Source of the DNA: Hevea brasiliensis
Lineage: Eukaryota > Streptophyta > Magnoliopsida > Malpighiales > Euphorbiaceae
Reading direction: 5' to 3'
Assembly (NCBI RefSeq): GCF_030052815.1
Contig: NW_026614814.1
Coordinates: 43,504 to 107,503, forward strand
Length of the DNA stretch: 64,000 nt
Numbering within the stretch: the first letter of the stretch is position 1; every line of letters begins with the position of its first letter. Below the pieces are notes generated by a model. That model saw nothing but the letters and a program-made list of their open reading frames with translations, did not search any database and had not been told where the DNA came from. Below, one piece after another: positions 46,583 to 57,363 of the stretch. The translations under genes were made by a program, and so were the position numbers.

Positions 46583-47179
46583 TGTCGACACCATATTTTG
46601 GCCGATCCCCAGAATCAATAAACCTTGAAACCGATCCCCAGCACTAAATTTTCCTTTGCCAGCCAACTACATTTCCGACCTCTCTTTGCCACATTACCGA
46701 TCTCTCTTCACAGAAAATTGAATCAATGCTAAGCCCTCGTATCATCTAAGGCCTTGCCAAGTCGCTCACCGATCTCTCAAGCTAATTGTCAAATTTCCTG
46801 ACCGGTCGATTACATTCCCGATCTCTCCTGTCAAACAAAATTGAGTCAATACTAAATCTTTATGTCACTGGTCTTATTGCCGATCTCTCATTTTAAGTTC
46901 AGGAATAATTAAGATTCCAATCCGATGTAATGATGATCTTGATTTTAAGTGGGTTCACCAAATTTCCAACTTTAATCAGGTCCCGATTAATGTTGATTCT
47001 CTACTGATCTTATGCTCACTATGTCTTCCGATCTCTCACACTTAGGTTAATAATCACTTTCAAGTTCTTTCAAGATACTCAAACAATCAAGTGTTTAATA
47101 ATTTAGAAATGTTCCGATCACAACCATTCATTGAACAAAAGAGTCATTTCATTTCATTTCATTTCAGAATTTGTACAAG

Positions 47180-49000
47180 TTATTCGGCTGGGGGATCACC
47201 CCCAGCCTGATCTACATTTCGCTCACCCTCTCCCTCCTCCTCACTATCCTCACCCTCGCCCCCGGGAGCCAGGTCGGCCATCCAAGAGAAGTCCTCCTCT
47301 GGGTAACGCTTCTGGAGTTCGGCTAAGAGGTCCTGGTGAGCATTCACATAAGCACCTGCTATTCCTGTCACCATTTCTTCGTCTTTCGCCTTAAGCTCCT
47401 CGATAAGTTGAGCGACCTGAGAAGCTTCGTTGGCGGCTCTGGACTTCCTCGAAAGCACGATCCTTTTCAGAACATGAGGTGTTCGGCCGACTTGTCTTCA
47501 TAGAACTTCGCGCCCCTCAACTTGAGATATGTAATCACGAGTGGATAGGAGTTGGGATCGGAGAAGCCACTTCGATTCTTCTTCTCGATCTCCTTACCCA
47601 GGCGATGAGCCTTTTCCCGAACTATGTGCTGGTTCACCAGACACTCCACATTCAGGCTCATGGATCGAGTCAGGATATCGTCAAGGTTGTCCGGAGACAG
47701 TCTGTCCCGATCCTCCCGAAGGCAGATAGAAGACCCCAAGACTTTGGCAAAATCAGGGTTCTCCCGAACAATCTGATTGTTCTCCAAAGAAGCGATCAGC
47801 ACTTGAGCGCCACGAGAAGAGGGCTTCGAAGAAGGTCGAGAACGATCCTTACGTGCTTGGAGCAATCGAGGAGGTGGAGCCGCTCTTCTGTTGAGGAGGA
47901 GATCGGACAGCTTCAGTGATCGGCGGCCCCGAAGGTCGGGACGGGCCTCCTTGCGTCTCCCCTGGTTCATGGCCGGGAGTTTGAAGTAGGGCCAAACGCT
48001 TCATCTCCTTTATTTTCCGGGAAATCTCTCTCTCCTTCTTCCACTTCCTAGAACCTTCACCGCCCGCCATACCGACACAAAAAAGAGGTCAGTGAGATCG
48101 ATAAGGTCCAAAGATCTGAGAAATAGAAAATACCGATGCCAAGATCAGAGAGCTGAAGCCCGTGCTTTTCGCCCGTGATCAACTCCATCGTCCAATGATG
48201 CAACTCGGCGATACCGCGCATCTAAACAGAGTACTTTTGGGTGGCGGCTTGATTCTTCACTCGGCACTATTAGGCTTTCCTCCTTGTTCAGGTAATACGC
48301 CTTGAATCAAGGGCCTGGTGCCACCAGCTACGGGGAAGTCCTCGGCGGTCGGATTTTTGCTCCTCAGAATGAAGAAGCGGTTCTTCCAATTCTTAAGGGA
48401 GGAGGGCAGATCGGTGAAGAGCCCACAATGAGGCTTCGCCTGAAAGAATCAATGCTTGTCGTCCTTTCGGCGAGTTAGCCTGTGCAGTTCGGCGAACACC
48501 TTAGCCGTAGGTCTGATTCCCTTAGCTCGGCACAGGCCTCGGAAGGCTACCAAGATCTGCCACGAGTTAGGGTGAATTTGGGCGATGCACACTCGGTGGA
48601 ATTTTAGGACCTCCTTGAAGAAGTCGTCCAGAGGGAATCGAAGACCGGCCTTTAACTGTTCCTCGTATACCATCACCATGTCATTCTCTTCAAAGGAGTG
48701 ATCGGCTCAGTGATCGCCGTGACACTGGATAAGTTCATATGAATCGGGCTCTATGTTGTACTCCTGGCTAAACGACTGCAGATCGGTTTCTTGCAAGATC
48801 GACGGCAGCTCGTCCATAGGAAGATTCTCCCTCCCCGAAGGAGGTGCATGCCTTGATGGTGCGATCCGCCCCCGAGCTGGAACGGAGACCCTAGGAGGTT
48901 CTGGTTGCGCGCTTGGCCCGACCACCTCTTCTTCGTTAGACGACCACGAGAACTGAATGGAAGGAGGGCTCGCCGCTCTCTGACCCTCGACACCGCTCAT
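47180..49000 (-). pseudogene. Antisense ORF1 in Ogre C LTR (PF04195-like)
   Basis: The start MSGVEGQRAASPPS at 49000 lies 158 bases after a TATA box. Block 1 reaches SYELIQCHGDH, then TGA (48707). Block 2 continues in the same frame: MVYEEQLKAGLRFPLDDFF, LVAFRGLCRAKG, KVFAELHRLTRRKDD, a further stop, then LPSSLKNWKNRFFIL. A probable second exon begins MAGGEGSRKWKKERE (48070). After shifts the end reads AYVNAHQDLLAELQKRY and an acidic GDPPAE tail. The motif pattern fits plant Transposase_28-like proteins, a family assignment from memory. The gene opposes the retroelement's own transcription. Inactive as read, but shared with Ogre A. Confidence 0.78.
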
Positions 49001-49590
49001 TTTCAAAGGAAATAAAGAACTTAAACTAAAAAGAAGATCAAAGCCCTTACCGGAGTCTGATCGGCGTCGGAAGAACTTGAGCAAACGAGAGAACTTTGAG
49101 GTTGTGAGCGAGAGATTGAAAATGACATACAGGAGCGAATGGTTAACCCCCCACCCCTATTTATACTCGTCCGAGCATTTAATGCTCACGAGGTTCCAGG
49201 CAGCGCATCGGTTAGCGGGACTCGCCAGCTATTCTGACACGTCTCACGAATATTCCCAAGATTTCATAAAGAGATCGGTTAATTATAGAGCGGTAGATCT
49301 AGGTGTTTCGAATTACAGATCGGATAAGTGTCATTCAGGTAAAGAATCAGATCAGATAATCATATTAGAGCTCGGAAAATAATTAATAAGATAATAATTG
49401 ACAAAATAAAATCTTTATTTCCAAAAGATCGGATTACATCACTTGGGCGATCTCAAGAGATCGGAATACAGATTACATCATTTGGGCGATCTCAAGATCG
49501 GATTACATCTAATTACATCAAAAGGCCGACCTCTAAAGATCAGCGGAACATCCTATCTAAAGAGGCCTATGTCAATAGCCAACATTGTGA
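49001..49590. other. Spacer between the two antisense ORFs of Ogre C
   Basis: Contains the promoter of antisense ORF1 and, at about 49425-49520, near-repeats of GATCGGATTACATCACTTGGGCGATCTCAAGATCGG-type text in short copies. Plus-strand frames at 49077-49382 and 49443-49679 have no family match. Confidence 0.6.
49158..49187 (-). promoter_or_regulatory. Putative antisense promoter: TATA box plus palindrome (Ogre C)
   Basis: On the minus strand GAGCATTAAATGCTC (49173-49187) precedes TATAAATA (49165-49158). The same 15-base inverted repeat and spacing occur at 30875-30904 in Ogre A. Confidence 0.6.
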
Positions 49591-49989
49591 CTAATCCACA
49601 GGGTGTTGCCGACCGGAGCTCAACCCGCTGTCGGAACACCCAATGTGGAGGGAAACCGCTGTCGGAACACCCAATGTAGTGAGAAGCCGAATAAGCTCGG
49701 AAGAGCGATCGCCAGGGATTGGCCGAACATTAGCAATCTGCTCAGCCGAAATCGGTTCGCTGATTATTCCAGTTGAGCGACTCGAGATCGGCACGATCGA
49801 AGTCCGCAACCTAGATCGGTCAATCGATTCAGTTCTCTCACCATCATCAGTTAAGGTTTTCACGATTATTCGATCACCGGGATCGTAAATTTTCAGTCGG
49901 TGGGTAAAGAAGTCCATCGGAAAAGGATCAAAAGCCACAGTCGTAGCCAGAATTACTGCCGGAACAGTTAAAACAAGAAAGAAAAGCAA
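49591..49989 (-). CDS. Antisense ORF2 in Ogre C LTR, hypothetical protein
   Basis: An open 132-residue frame. Residues 1-20 (MLFFLVLTVPAVILATTVAF) are hydrophobic and could be a signal or membrane segment. The rest is polar: KIYDPGDRIIVKTLTDDGE, SEPISAEQIANVRPIPGDR, LLTTLGVP. A TATATATA lies 41 bases upstream (50030-50037). Ogre A keeps a recognisable counterpart (481-525 and 26990-27160) with the same motifs, which supports real coding. No family recognised. It may end downstream with a further exon. The start is the first Met of the frame after the TATA box. Confidence 0.5.
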   Translation of the reverse strand: MLFFLVLTVPAVILATTVAFDPFPMDFFTHRLKIYDPGDRIIVKTLTDDGERTESIDRSRLRTSIVPISSRSTGIISEPISAEQIANVRPIPGDRSSELIRLLTTLGVPTAVSLHIGCSDSGLSSGRQHPVD

Positions 49990-50029
49990 GAAAGGAAAAT
50001 CGAATGAGGGGGGTTCCTTCTGTCAGGGG

Positions 50030-50037
50030 TATATATA
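50030..50037 (-). promoter_or_regulatory. Putative TATA box of antisense ORF2
   Basis: TATATATA on the minus strand, 41 bases before the ATG at 49989. It lies about 620 bases from the sense TATA box at 50658 and points the other way, so the two would form a divergent pair. Confidence 0.45.
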
Positions 50038-50657
50038 GGGGAAAATCGGGCATTTATTGCTAAGCAGAAAACGAAGCGGACGCTTCGGGAATCGAGAGGA
50101 ATTAATGCTTCGACCGGACCAGGGCTGATTAAGGGATCTGAAGAATAGAGATCGGAAGATGGGAGATCAGCATGAGAGATCGGAATAGGAACATGTCAAG
50201 AAGATCGAAAAGGGGGAGGGATCGGAAGGCAAAAAGAATAAGACAAATCCCAAATAACCGTCGTCAGAATCAGAGCCGAGGTAGTTAAAGCGTGGCAGAC
50301 GAGATCTCCACCGCACGCCTAAGAATCGCCCGCAATCTTGACAGTGCGTGGTATGTCATGTGATCCTGTACATCCCAATCTCCACCATTGATTTCACTTG
50401 TAAGGACGAACCCGGAGCCCTTGGATCAAGAGAGGAGACGACAAGACCAGCGCCTTTCGCTCTTAGCCCTCAGATCGCTCCGGACAAGAGGATTTGAGAC
50501 CGTTAGATTGAAAGAAGAAAAGGACAAATATTCTGAAGAATAATCTCACTGCTCATTACGGTTCTCTTTAATTCTCAAGCATCCGATCATGTCCTTCAAA
50601 ATCTTGACCCTCCATCTCCCTCAAAATAAATCGACCCTTCATGGGGAGCACGATTCC

Positions 50658-50665
50658 TATAAATA
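50658..50665 (+). promoter_or_regulatory. Ogre C sense TATA box
   Basis: TATAAATA in a GC-richer context, about 1.77 kb before the LTR end. It would start genomic RNA near 50690, so U3 is about 4.1 kb and R-U5 about 1.7 kb (inference). Confidence 0.6.
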
Positions 50666-51661
50666 CCGCATGAAAAAGCTCAAGGGCGGGCAAAAAGAGA
50701 GGTAGTTATTATAGCGGAAGAACTCTGAAACTTCATTCAGTTTGTTATTCTGCTACTTAGAAGTGTTGATTAGAAAGACTTTTTGAAACTAGTTTTCTAA
50801 AGTTTTTTTGAAAAGGATTCTGAATACTGGAACTCTACATTTTCAGTTTGATCATTATCTGGTCACACTCTCATTTTCAGCCCTTTATCATCTCAGTTTT
50901 CATTCCCATTGTCCAAGCTAAACCTCATTCCACTCGGTTTTTATCTTAATCTGATTGCATTTTAGCTAAGCACCCTTTAGTTCACGACGAACATCAACCC
51001 TCAGGCTAATCAGTCCGCTGTCTTATCACTATTTGTCACCCCGTAGTTATTTCAATAAATTTGGCTCCTTACAGGTAAGAGCTCATACTGCTGTTTTATT
51101 AAGTGTTTACGTTTACTTTTCGCACTTTCTTTGTTCTTCTTACATATGCAATTTTCTCCAAGTTCATTCTGTGCAAAAGAACTCCAAAGAATGTTACTCT
51201 CGAGTTATCTCTTAGTGATCAGTCCATCATTTTATTAATCTTCGTCATTTCTGAATGCAAGTTTTCTAGCTCCTAGTAGCGTGTAAGTGGTTGGGTAAAA
51301 CGTAGGTAGCTGCAACTTAAGGGTCTCTATTAAGAGAGAGAACCTGAATAACACGTCAGGAAAATAGCCACAATATTGGGCTGATGTAAACGGCAATTCG
51401 GCAAGATGCCATAAAGTGGAATAAAACCAAAGTAAACGAAACAGAATAGATCAGACATTAATAGGTACTGGTAAAGTGACCTTAGGGGAGGTCGGCAAAA
51501 TTTAGTCCAGCTTCTTTAGTCACAAAATATCAATCAGTTAAAAGAAGCCTTATCCCCAGCACCTTAGAACGCCAGAATCCTTAGCTTTAGGACCTTATGA
51601 CATGTAGCTAAAATTAAAATTCGGGAGATCGGAAAGATCCCATTCAGGTTCCTATTAATTT

Positions 51662-52060
51662 AAAAGAGATCGGAAGAGAGTTCTTATCCGATTCTCAACT
51701 CAAAACTTTAATTAAATAGAGATCGGAGGAGAGTTCTTATCCGGTCTCAAATCAAAATTTTAAATAAATACTTAATAGAGATCGGAGGAGAGTTCTTATC
51801 CGGTCTCAAATCAAAATTTTAATAAATATTAAATAGAGATCGGAGGAGAGTTCTTATCCGGTCTCAACTCAAAATTTTAATAAACATTAAATAGAGATCG
51901 GAGGAGAGTTCTTATCCGGTCTCAACTCAAAATTTTTAATGATTTAAAAGAGATCGGAGGAGAGTTCTTATCTGATCTCAACTCAAAATTTTAATAAATA
52001 TTAAAGAGTTCGGAGAAGAGTCCTTATCCAATTCTTAAATTAAATTTGAATAAAATAATT
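51662..52060 (+). repeat. Tandem repeat of about 57 bp x 7 in Ogre C LTR
   Basis: Units begin AGAGATCGGAGGAGAGTTCT, then TATCCGGTCTCAA, followed by an AT-rich spacer. The inner five are nearly identical and the outer two are diverged. The array lies in the transcribed R-U5 part. Confidence 0.95.
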
Positions 52061-52437
52061 CTTTTAAATAAAATTAACACGCAAACAGTAACTCACTAAG
52101 GTTGTCTCATTTACTTATGTATCTGGGTGATCCAAATTTAGTGAAAAATCAAATGTTCCTTTAGTCAAAAGGATTAACATGTCCATTCAAGCCCTTCTAA
52201 CTAATGCAAAGTTAAATCTACTTACCCTTATTAAGGGACGAGGTGGGGTGCCTAACACCTTCCCCACCCGTTTACGGACCCCGAACCTAAAATCTCTGTC
52301 TTGAAGTGATTTCATTTCAATTTATTTTTCATAAATGGTTTTCTTTAGTTTCCCTCAAAACTAAGGTGGCGACTCCTCACTCTTTCCCACTTCGGTGAGG
52401 GTTCGTTCAGGCGACCGCAAAATCCCTTGCGACAGCT

Positions 52438-52454
52438 TGGCGACTCCACTGGGG
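52438..52454 (+). other. Ogre C primer binding site (tRNA-Arg-like)
   Basis: TGGCGACTCCACTGGGG begins three bases after the LTR end. Ogre elements are reported to use tRNA-Arg, and this sequence fits that type. The match to a tRNA gene should be confirmed. Confidence 0.8.
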
Positions 52455-53290
52455 AAGTACTGACTTAACCCCGATCTAGAGGTCCAAAAGTAGATTTAAT
52501 TTTTTCCGATCAAATTATAGTGGGCTCATTCGGCAATATTTTATACGTTAATTATTGTTATTCCGCTAACTGTTTTACTTGTTTTGCTTACAGCGCTTAT
52601 TGTTTGAAAAAAGGAAAGAAAAAAAAAAAAAGAAAAAATCCCCCTATATTGGGAAGAGGTAAAGGTGTCCCTTCACACACTGAACACTCACACAATGTCC
52701 TCACACACTTCGGTCCTATACCCGAGCTTTCTTACCCTTTTAGGAAAGTAGGAGGGGGTCATGTAGCGGTAACCGTGGGTTTTACCCCGTTAGTATCCGT
52801 GAAGGCTTCTGCTCAGATTGAAACTCGTTCTATCCACTGTGATACTCGTGGAATTTTCCCGATAATATCATGGGGGTAGAATAGGGCTCTACTGTTTACA
52901 GTAGGGGCAATTTGGGAACCTGTGGCTTTTAGAAAATTAGACCTTGAGCTAAACTATCACAATAGCTGAAAACCGTAGTAAACTACCTTATAAGATAGAA
53001 CTATCCAAATAGGTAGCGCTCATCCGATATCAGGAGTCTCCCTATCATAGGACAAAAAGGGGCATACTTACTCTTACCCTGTCCTGCTTTAATTTCCTTT
53101 TGTTCATTTTTGTGAGGGTAATCTTGAATTCTACTAAAACACCTACACATTTTCCTACTTTGATAAATGTGTACGTGTCATCCTGTCAACAGTATGATTC
53201 AAAATTACCCTAATTTATCTCCCTAACGAGTTTTCCCGCAGGCATCATCAAGCCAAGAGTCTGTGAGAAGGATAAGGCATCACTTTTATC
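52455..53290 (+). other. Ogre C 5' leader
   Basis: An untranslated leader with an A-rich run (about 52607-52637). GTTTTCCCGCAG at about 53230-53241 resembles a splice acceptor just before ORF1. The 119-residue frame at 52520 has no family match and is not called. Confidence 0.65.
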
Positions 53291-55186
53291 ATGGCATCCT
53301 CGAGTCAGTCGGCAGAAGAAGTTCAGAATGCTAAAATTCGGTCCAAGTCAACTCATACTCCAGTACCCTCGCAAGATAATGTTTTCAAGGCACACACTAG
53401 CTCACTACCCTCATGGGATCTGAATAAAATTGAAGTCAGAATGAACAGCCTCGAGGGTCTGTCTAATGGATGGAGGTCGTTTCCCGATCAGGTCAAGGCA
53501 CGATTTGAAAGGAAATACGGGAAAATTGCAACCCTAATGCGAGTCAAGGTCCAAATCCCGGCATTAAAGGCCATGCTGTCAGTTTGGAATCCTAAGTACG
53601 GGGTATTCTCTTTCAATGACATTGATACAGTTCCCACTATGGAAGAATATCAGGCATTACTGGAGATTCCTTACTCAACACAGAATCGGATCTACCTACA
53701 CCTTGAGCATAGGCAGACCTAGAAACGATTAACACATTTGTTGGGTATTCCTTCGGAGGAAGCAAAGTCAAAAGAAACGGTCAAAGGGAACACGCATGGA
53801 TGGTATTGGACCTACCTCGAGAAGCGGTTAGGTCAATTCCTCCAAGAGAAACAGTGGGATCAAGCTTCAGTAGCACTCGCATTGGGAATCTATGGCCTGA
53901 TTTTGTTCCCAGGACCATTAGGAATCATAACCTGCAGCACGGTGGAAGTATTCTGGGCGGTAGAAAGGCAGGAGGTCAATCCGATACCGGCAATTCTTGC
54001 GGAGACCTTATTAACCCTTACCTACTGCAGACAACAGGGTAAAGGGTCCATCAAGTGTTGTTCTCAATTGTTATACCTCTGGATTATCAGCCACATGTGT
54101 CCTGTGGAGACCAAAGGATTGACCTGGTACCTTGACCAGCCTCCCATCGAGAAGATGACCCGGTTAGTAATCAGTCCGAAGAATGAACAGCAGTGGCGGG
54201 AACGGATTTTGAGTTTCAATAGCCATGAATATTGTTGGAAGAAGCTGTGGACGTCAGGCCAACCCGTTTTGATCGGTACGGGAGGTAATCAATCGGTATC
54301 CTTAATCGGAGTAACCGGGTACACAAGTTACACTCCGGCATTGGTAATGAGGCAGTTTGGCTCGACACAGACCAGAATCGACAGTGAAGAATACCACCAA
54401 GGTCATTTCTACCACGAGCTCAAAGAAGAGGAAGGGTTGAAAATGGCTCGCAGATCCTGGGAAAACATCTCTCTGATGGAAAGGTCGCCTAAAGGTCCAA
54501 GTGCCACACGCGATTATCTTGAATGGAGGGCTAACAGGGACCGAGAACACTCAACTGAAGAATTCGAAGACAGCGACCCTCGCCGAAACGTCCTATTAGA
54601 AGAAGCTGATAGCCATTTGATAAACTCGCTACAAAAGGCAAATACCGAGAACTCGCAACTGCAAGAACAAATAAAACAGTTGGAGGACAAACAGCAGATT
54701 CTCAAGAGGAAAGTAAGAAGGCTCAGGGAAGTGGCAAGGGCCGAAAAGATGGGTTTTGAAGAGCAAGAGATACGGTGGGAAAAGGAAAAAGACTCTCTCC
54801 ACGCTGTAATGAAAGAAGTAGAAGCACAGAATGGTGAGCTTCAGGAAAAGATGAAATACCAGGAGGTACTCGTTGAAGAGTATAAACAGGAAAACAAAAA
54901 GAAGAAGCTCGAATTAAAAGAACAGGCACTACTCATCAACGATATCTTGAAAGAATGTGCTAAGGAAAGAAAAGAGAAAGAAAAACAAGCTGCTCTCTAT
55001 CAAGAGCTGAAAGAGAATGTTGACCAGCTAGAAAGAACGATAGCACAGGGAAAGCAAGAACTCCTACCTGAATCCGAGTATGCTCTAAAAGCATTCAACC
55101 CTGCCAAGCAAGAAGAAAGGTTATATGAGTATCTCAGAAAATGTCATCTCATTATAAAAAACCTCCCAGAGCCTAGGCCGATGTAA
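53291..55186 (+). pseudogene. Ogre C ORF1 (DUF7745-like, coiled-coil tail)
   Basis: One frame of about 630 codons with a single stop at 53720 (after LEHRQT). The N-terminal 400 residues have the pattern of the DUF7745-type domain found in plant retroelement ORF1s: VPTMEEYQALLEIP, HLLGIPSEEA, LALGIYGLILFPGPLG, ILAETLLTLTYCR, CCSQLLYLWIISH. The family name is from memory. Residues from about 430 to the end are Glu/Lys-rich heptads (coiled coil). Its role in Ogre elements is unknown. The lone stop suggests recent inactivation. Confidence 0.85.
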
Positions 55187-55527
55187 AGAACACGGTGTAC
55201 AAATTATTCGGTTAATGAAATGATTTTTGGACCCTTGTTTAGTAAATTTGTGAATGAATAATATGACTCCCGTAGGAACTCCCTCACTAGGGTTATATGA
55301 AAAATTGAATGCGCTATGTGGACAGTATCATAAATACGCATTCAATCCGGTCATTCACAGTCAGACTATTGAGCGATGCCATGATAAAAGTGATGCAGTC
55401 ATCCTTCAACGGATTTCATTCCTGGCTCTCAAATGCCACCGTATCCTTCGTCCACATCAGGACCCTATTTAATTTTGATCAAAATTCACTAAAAAATTTC
55501 TTTTTTGGCTCCTTACAGAAAAACAAC
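55187..55527 (+). other. ORF1-gag spacer of Ogre C
   Basis: Open in the gag frame from 55309 but without gag-like sequence. GGCTCCTTACAG ends at 55518, a plausible splice acceptor 9 bases before the presumed gag start. Otherwise nothing is seen. Confidence 0.6.
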
Positions 55528-57363
55528 ATTGCTTCGAACAAGGCAAGTCTGACCAAGCACGCGATTCAACCCCAGCGAGTGTACTTAACAAGATCTCGAA
55601 CAAGAAAACTAATGGAAGATCAGGAACAAGTACAGAACCTACAGGGGCAAGTGTCTGAACTAAAAGACCAGGTTTCAGAACTTATGAAGCTGATGAGGGA
55701 GATGTCCCAAAATAAGCTAGCTTCAGACCTTAACCTACCATTACCTCCCCCACCTCCTACAACGGTTGATTCTCACTACGCTTCAACCTCTTTCACTTTC
55801 CAGCCACCAATCCAGGATCCGACGGTCACTGCCAATCCGGTTCCACTAAATAATGAACCTCCGTTCTCTTATTATCCAGCCATCGCGAATGCCGAACCAT
55901 CCCTTTCGGTCCCGAACCCTCCAATTCATTTTGCCCCTCATTTCCCAGTCGGGGGAGTACCTCACACAACAGGAGGAGAAAGTAAGACGAGAGAAAATGA
56001 GAAGCTGTCCGCTCTGGAAGAGAGATTGAGAGCTATAGAGGGCCTGAATATGTATGGCTCAGTTGACGTGGCATCACTAAGATTAGTACCGGATGTGGTG
56101 GTGCCGCCCAAATTCAAGGTCCTCGATTTTGACAAGTATACTGGGAATTCGGACCCTCGAATTCATTTGGCCACCTATATTGCCAAGATGTCCTCTATGA
56201 CAGATGATGACAGACTGTTAATCCACTTCTTTCATGAGAGCCTCTCCGGAGTAGCCCTGAGGTGGTGCGTTCAGTTAGACAGGAGCAGACTGCGCTCCTG
56301 GAAGGATTTAGCCGAGGCCTTTTTGAAGCAGTACAAATTTAACTGCGATGTGGCCCCCACAAGGAGGGATCTTCAAAATCTGGTGCAGAAAGACCGGGAA
56401 AGCTTCAAGGAGTATGCCCAGAGATGGAGAGAAAAGGCGGCAGAAGTACATCCCCTGGTGATCGATAATGAGCTATGCTCTCTATTTATCGAGACTTTGA
56501 AGGCTCCCTACTTCAACTTGATGATTGGAAACACTTCCAACAGCTTCTCTGACATCATACAGGCCGGTGAAAGAATAGAGGCCAATCAAAGAATGGGACG
56601 GTTGCAGGAGTTGGCTGAGAACCCTGCAAAGAAGACTGCCAGCTTTGGCAAGAAGAAGGAGGGTGATGTGCATTCTGTCACCCGTCAAAACAATTATTCC
56701 CCATTCCCTCAAAACAATTTTCGGCCATATCCTCCCCCTCATGGCCAAACAGTCACCAACATTCCACCTCCTTTCCCTAATTATCCACACCCACACCCAT
56801 AATACTCTTCACCTACAAATTACCAACCAAGACCACCTCCTCCTCCTGCTCAACCAAGACCACCACAAAACAACCCAAGACCCCCAAGAAACCCTGATCC
56901 ACCTCTTCCCCTCCCTCTCAGTGAAATATACCGATACCTTGTCGGTATAAACCAAATTGTACCAGTTCCCCTAGACCCGATCCAGTAGCCATACCCGGGT
57001 GGTATGATGCCTTGCCGTTGTGAGTACCATGGAGGGGCACAAGGGCATTCAACTGACAACTGCGGTGCACTCAGGGGGAGAGTGCACGCTTTAATCCGAA
57101 ACGGGTGGCTGAAAATTGAGGGAAATGGTTCCCTCCCCAATGTTACCTCAAACCCACTGCCTAACCATAATGCGGGCAGTGGTGTAAATATGATTGAGTC
57201 TGAGGGAGAAGGATCAACACCGGAAGTGGACAAGCTGATTCCTTACTTTAAAGAAATTTTTGCCATGGCAGTAAGAGAAGGCCACCTTTGCCCCCAGATA
57301 TCAGGGCTGGGAAAAGATACGAGATGTCCTTACCATGGAGGGGCAGCTGACCATGAGCTGTGA
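55528..57363 (+). pseudogene. Ogre C gag
   Basis: The presumed start IASNKASLTKHA carries ATT at 55528 where related proteins have ATG. RSRTRKLMEDQEQ and a short coiled coil follow, then a proline-rich stretch. The capsid domain runs about 56090-56600 (FDKYTGNSDPRIHLATYI, ALRWCVQLDRSRL, FLKQYKFN, REKAAEVHPL). Two Ogre-type cysteine-histidine motifs (CRCEYHGGAQGHSTDNC and CPYHGGAADHEL.DC) lie at 57013-57063 and about 57327-57372. In-frame stops occur at 56800, 56986 and 57361. It packages genomic RNA (family knowledge). Confidence 0.9.

Larger units (their letters stand above)
46583..52434 (+). repeat. Ogre C 5' LTR (5.85 kb)
   Basis: Starts TGTCGACACC and ends CCCTTGCGACA, so the tips are partly inverted copies (TGTCG/CGACA). 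CCGATC/GATCGG words recur through it on both strands. U3 carries two antisense ORFs (47180-49000 and 49591-49989) with promoters. A sense TATA box is at 50658. A 57-bp tandem array is at 51662-52060. Stretches 46583-47179, 50040-50657 and 50700-51660 show no gene. Confidence 0.92.

Noticed and set aside
56850..57233. Minus-strand frames opposite Ogre C gag-pol (e.g. 57803-58036, 61526-61972)
   Set aside because: Shadows of the sense coding sequence; no start context or independent homology.
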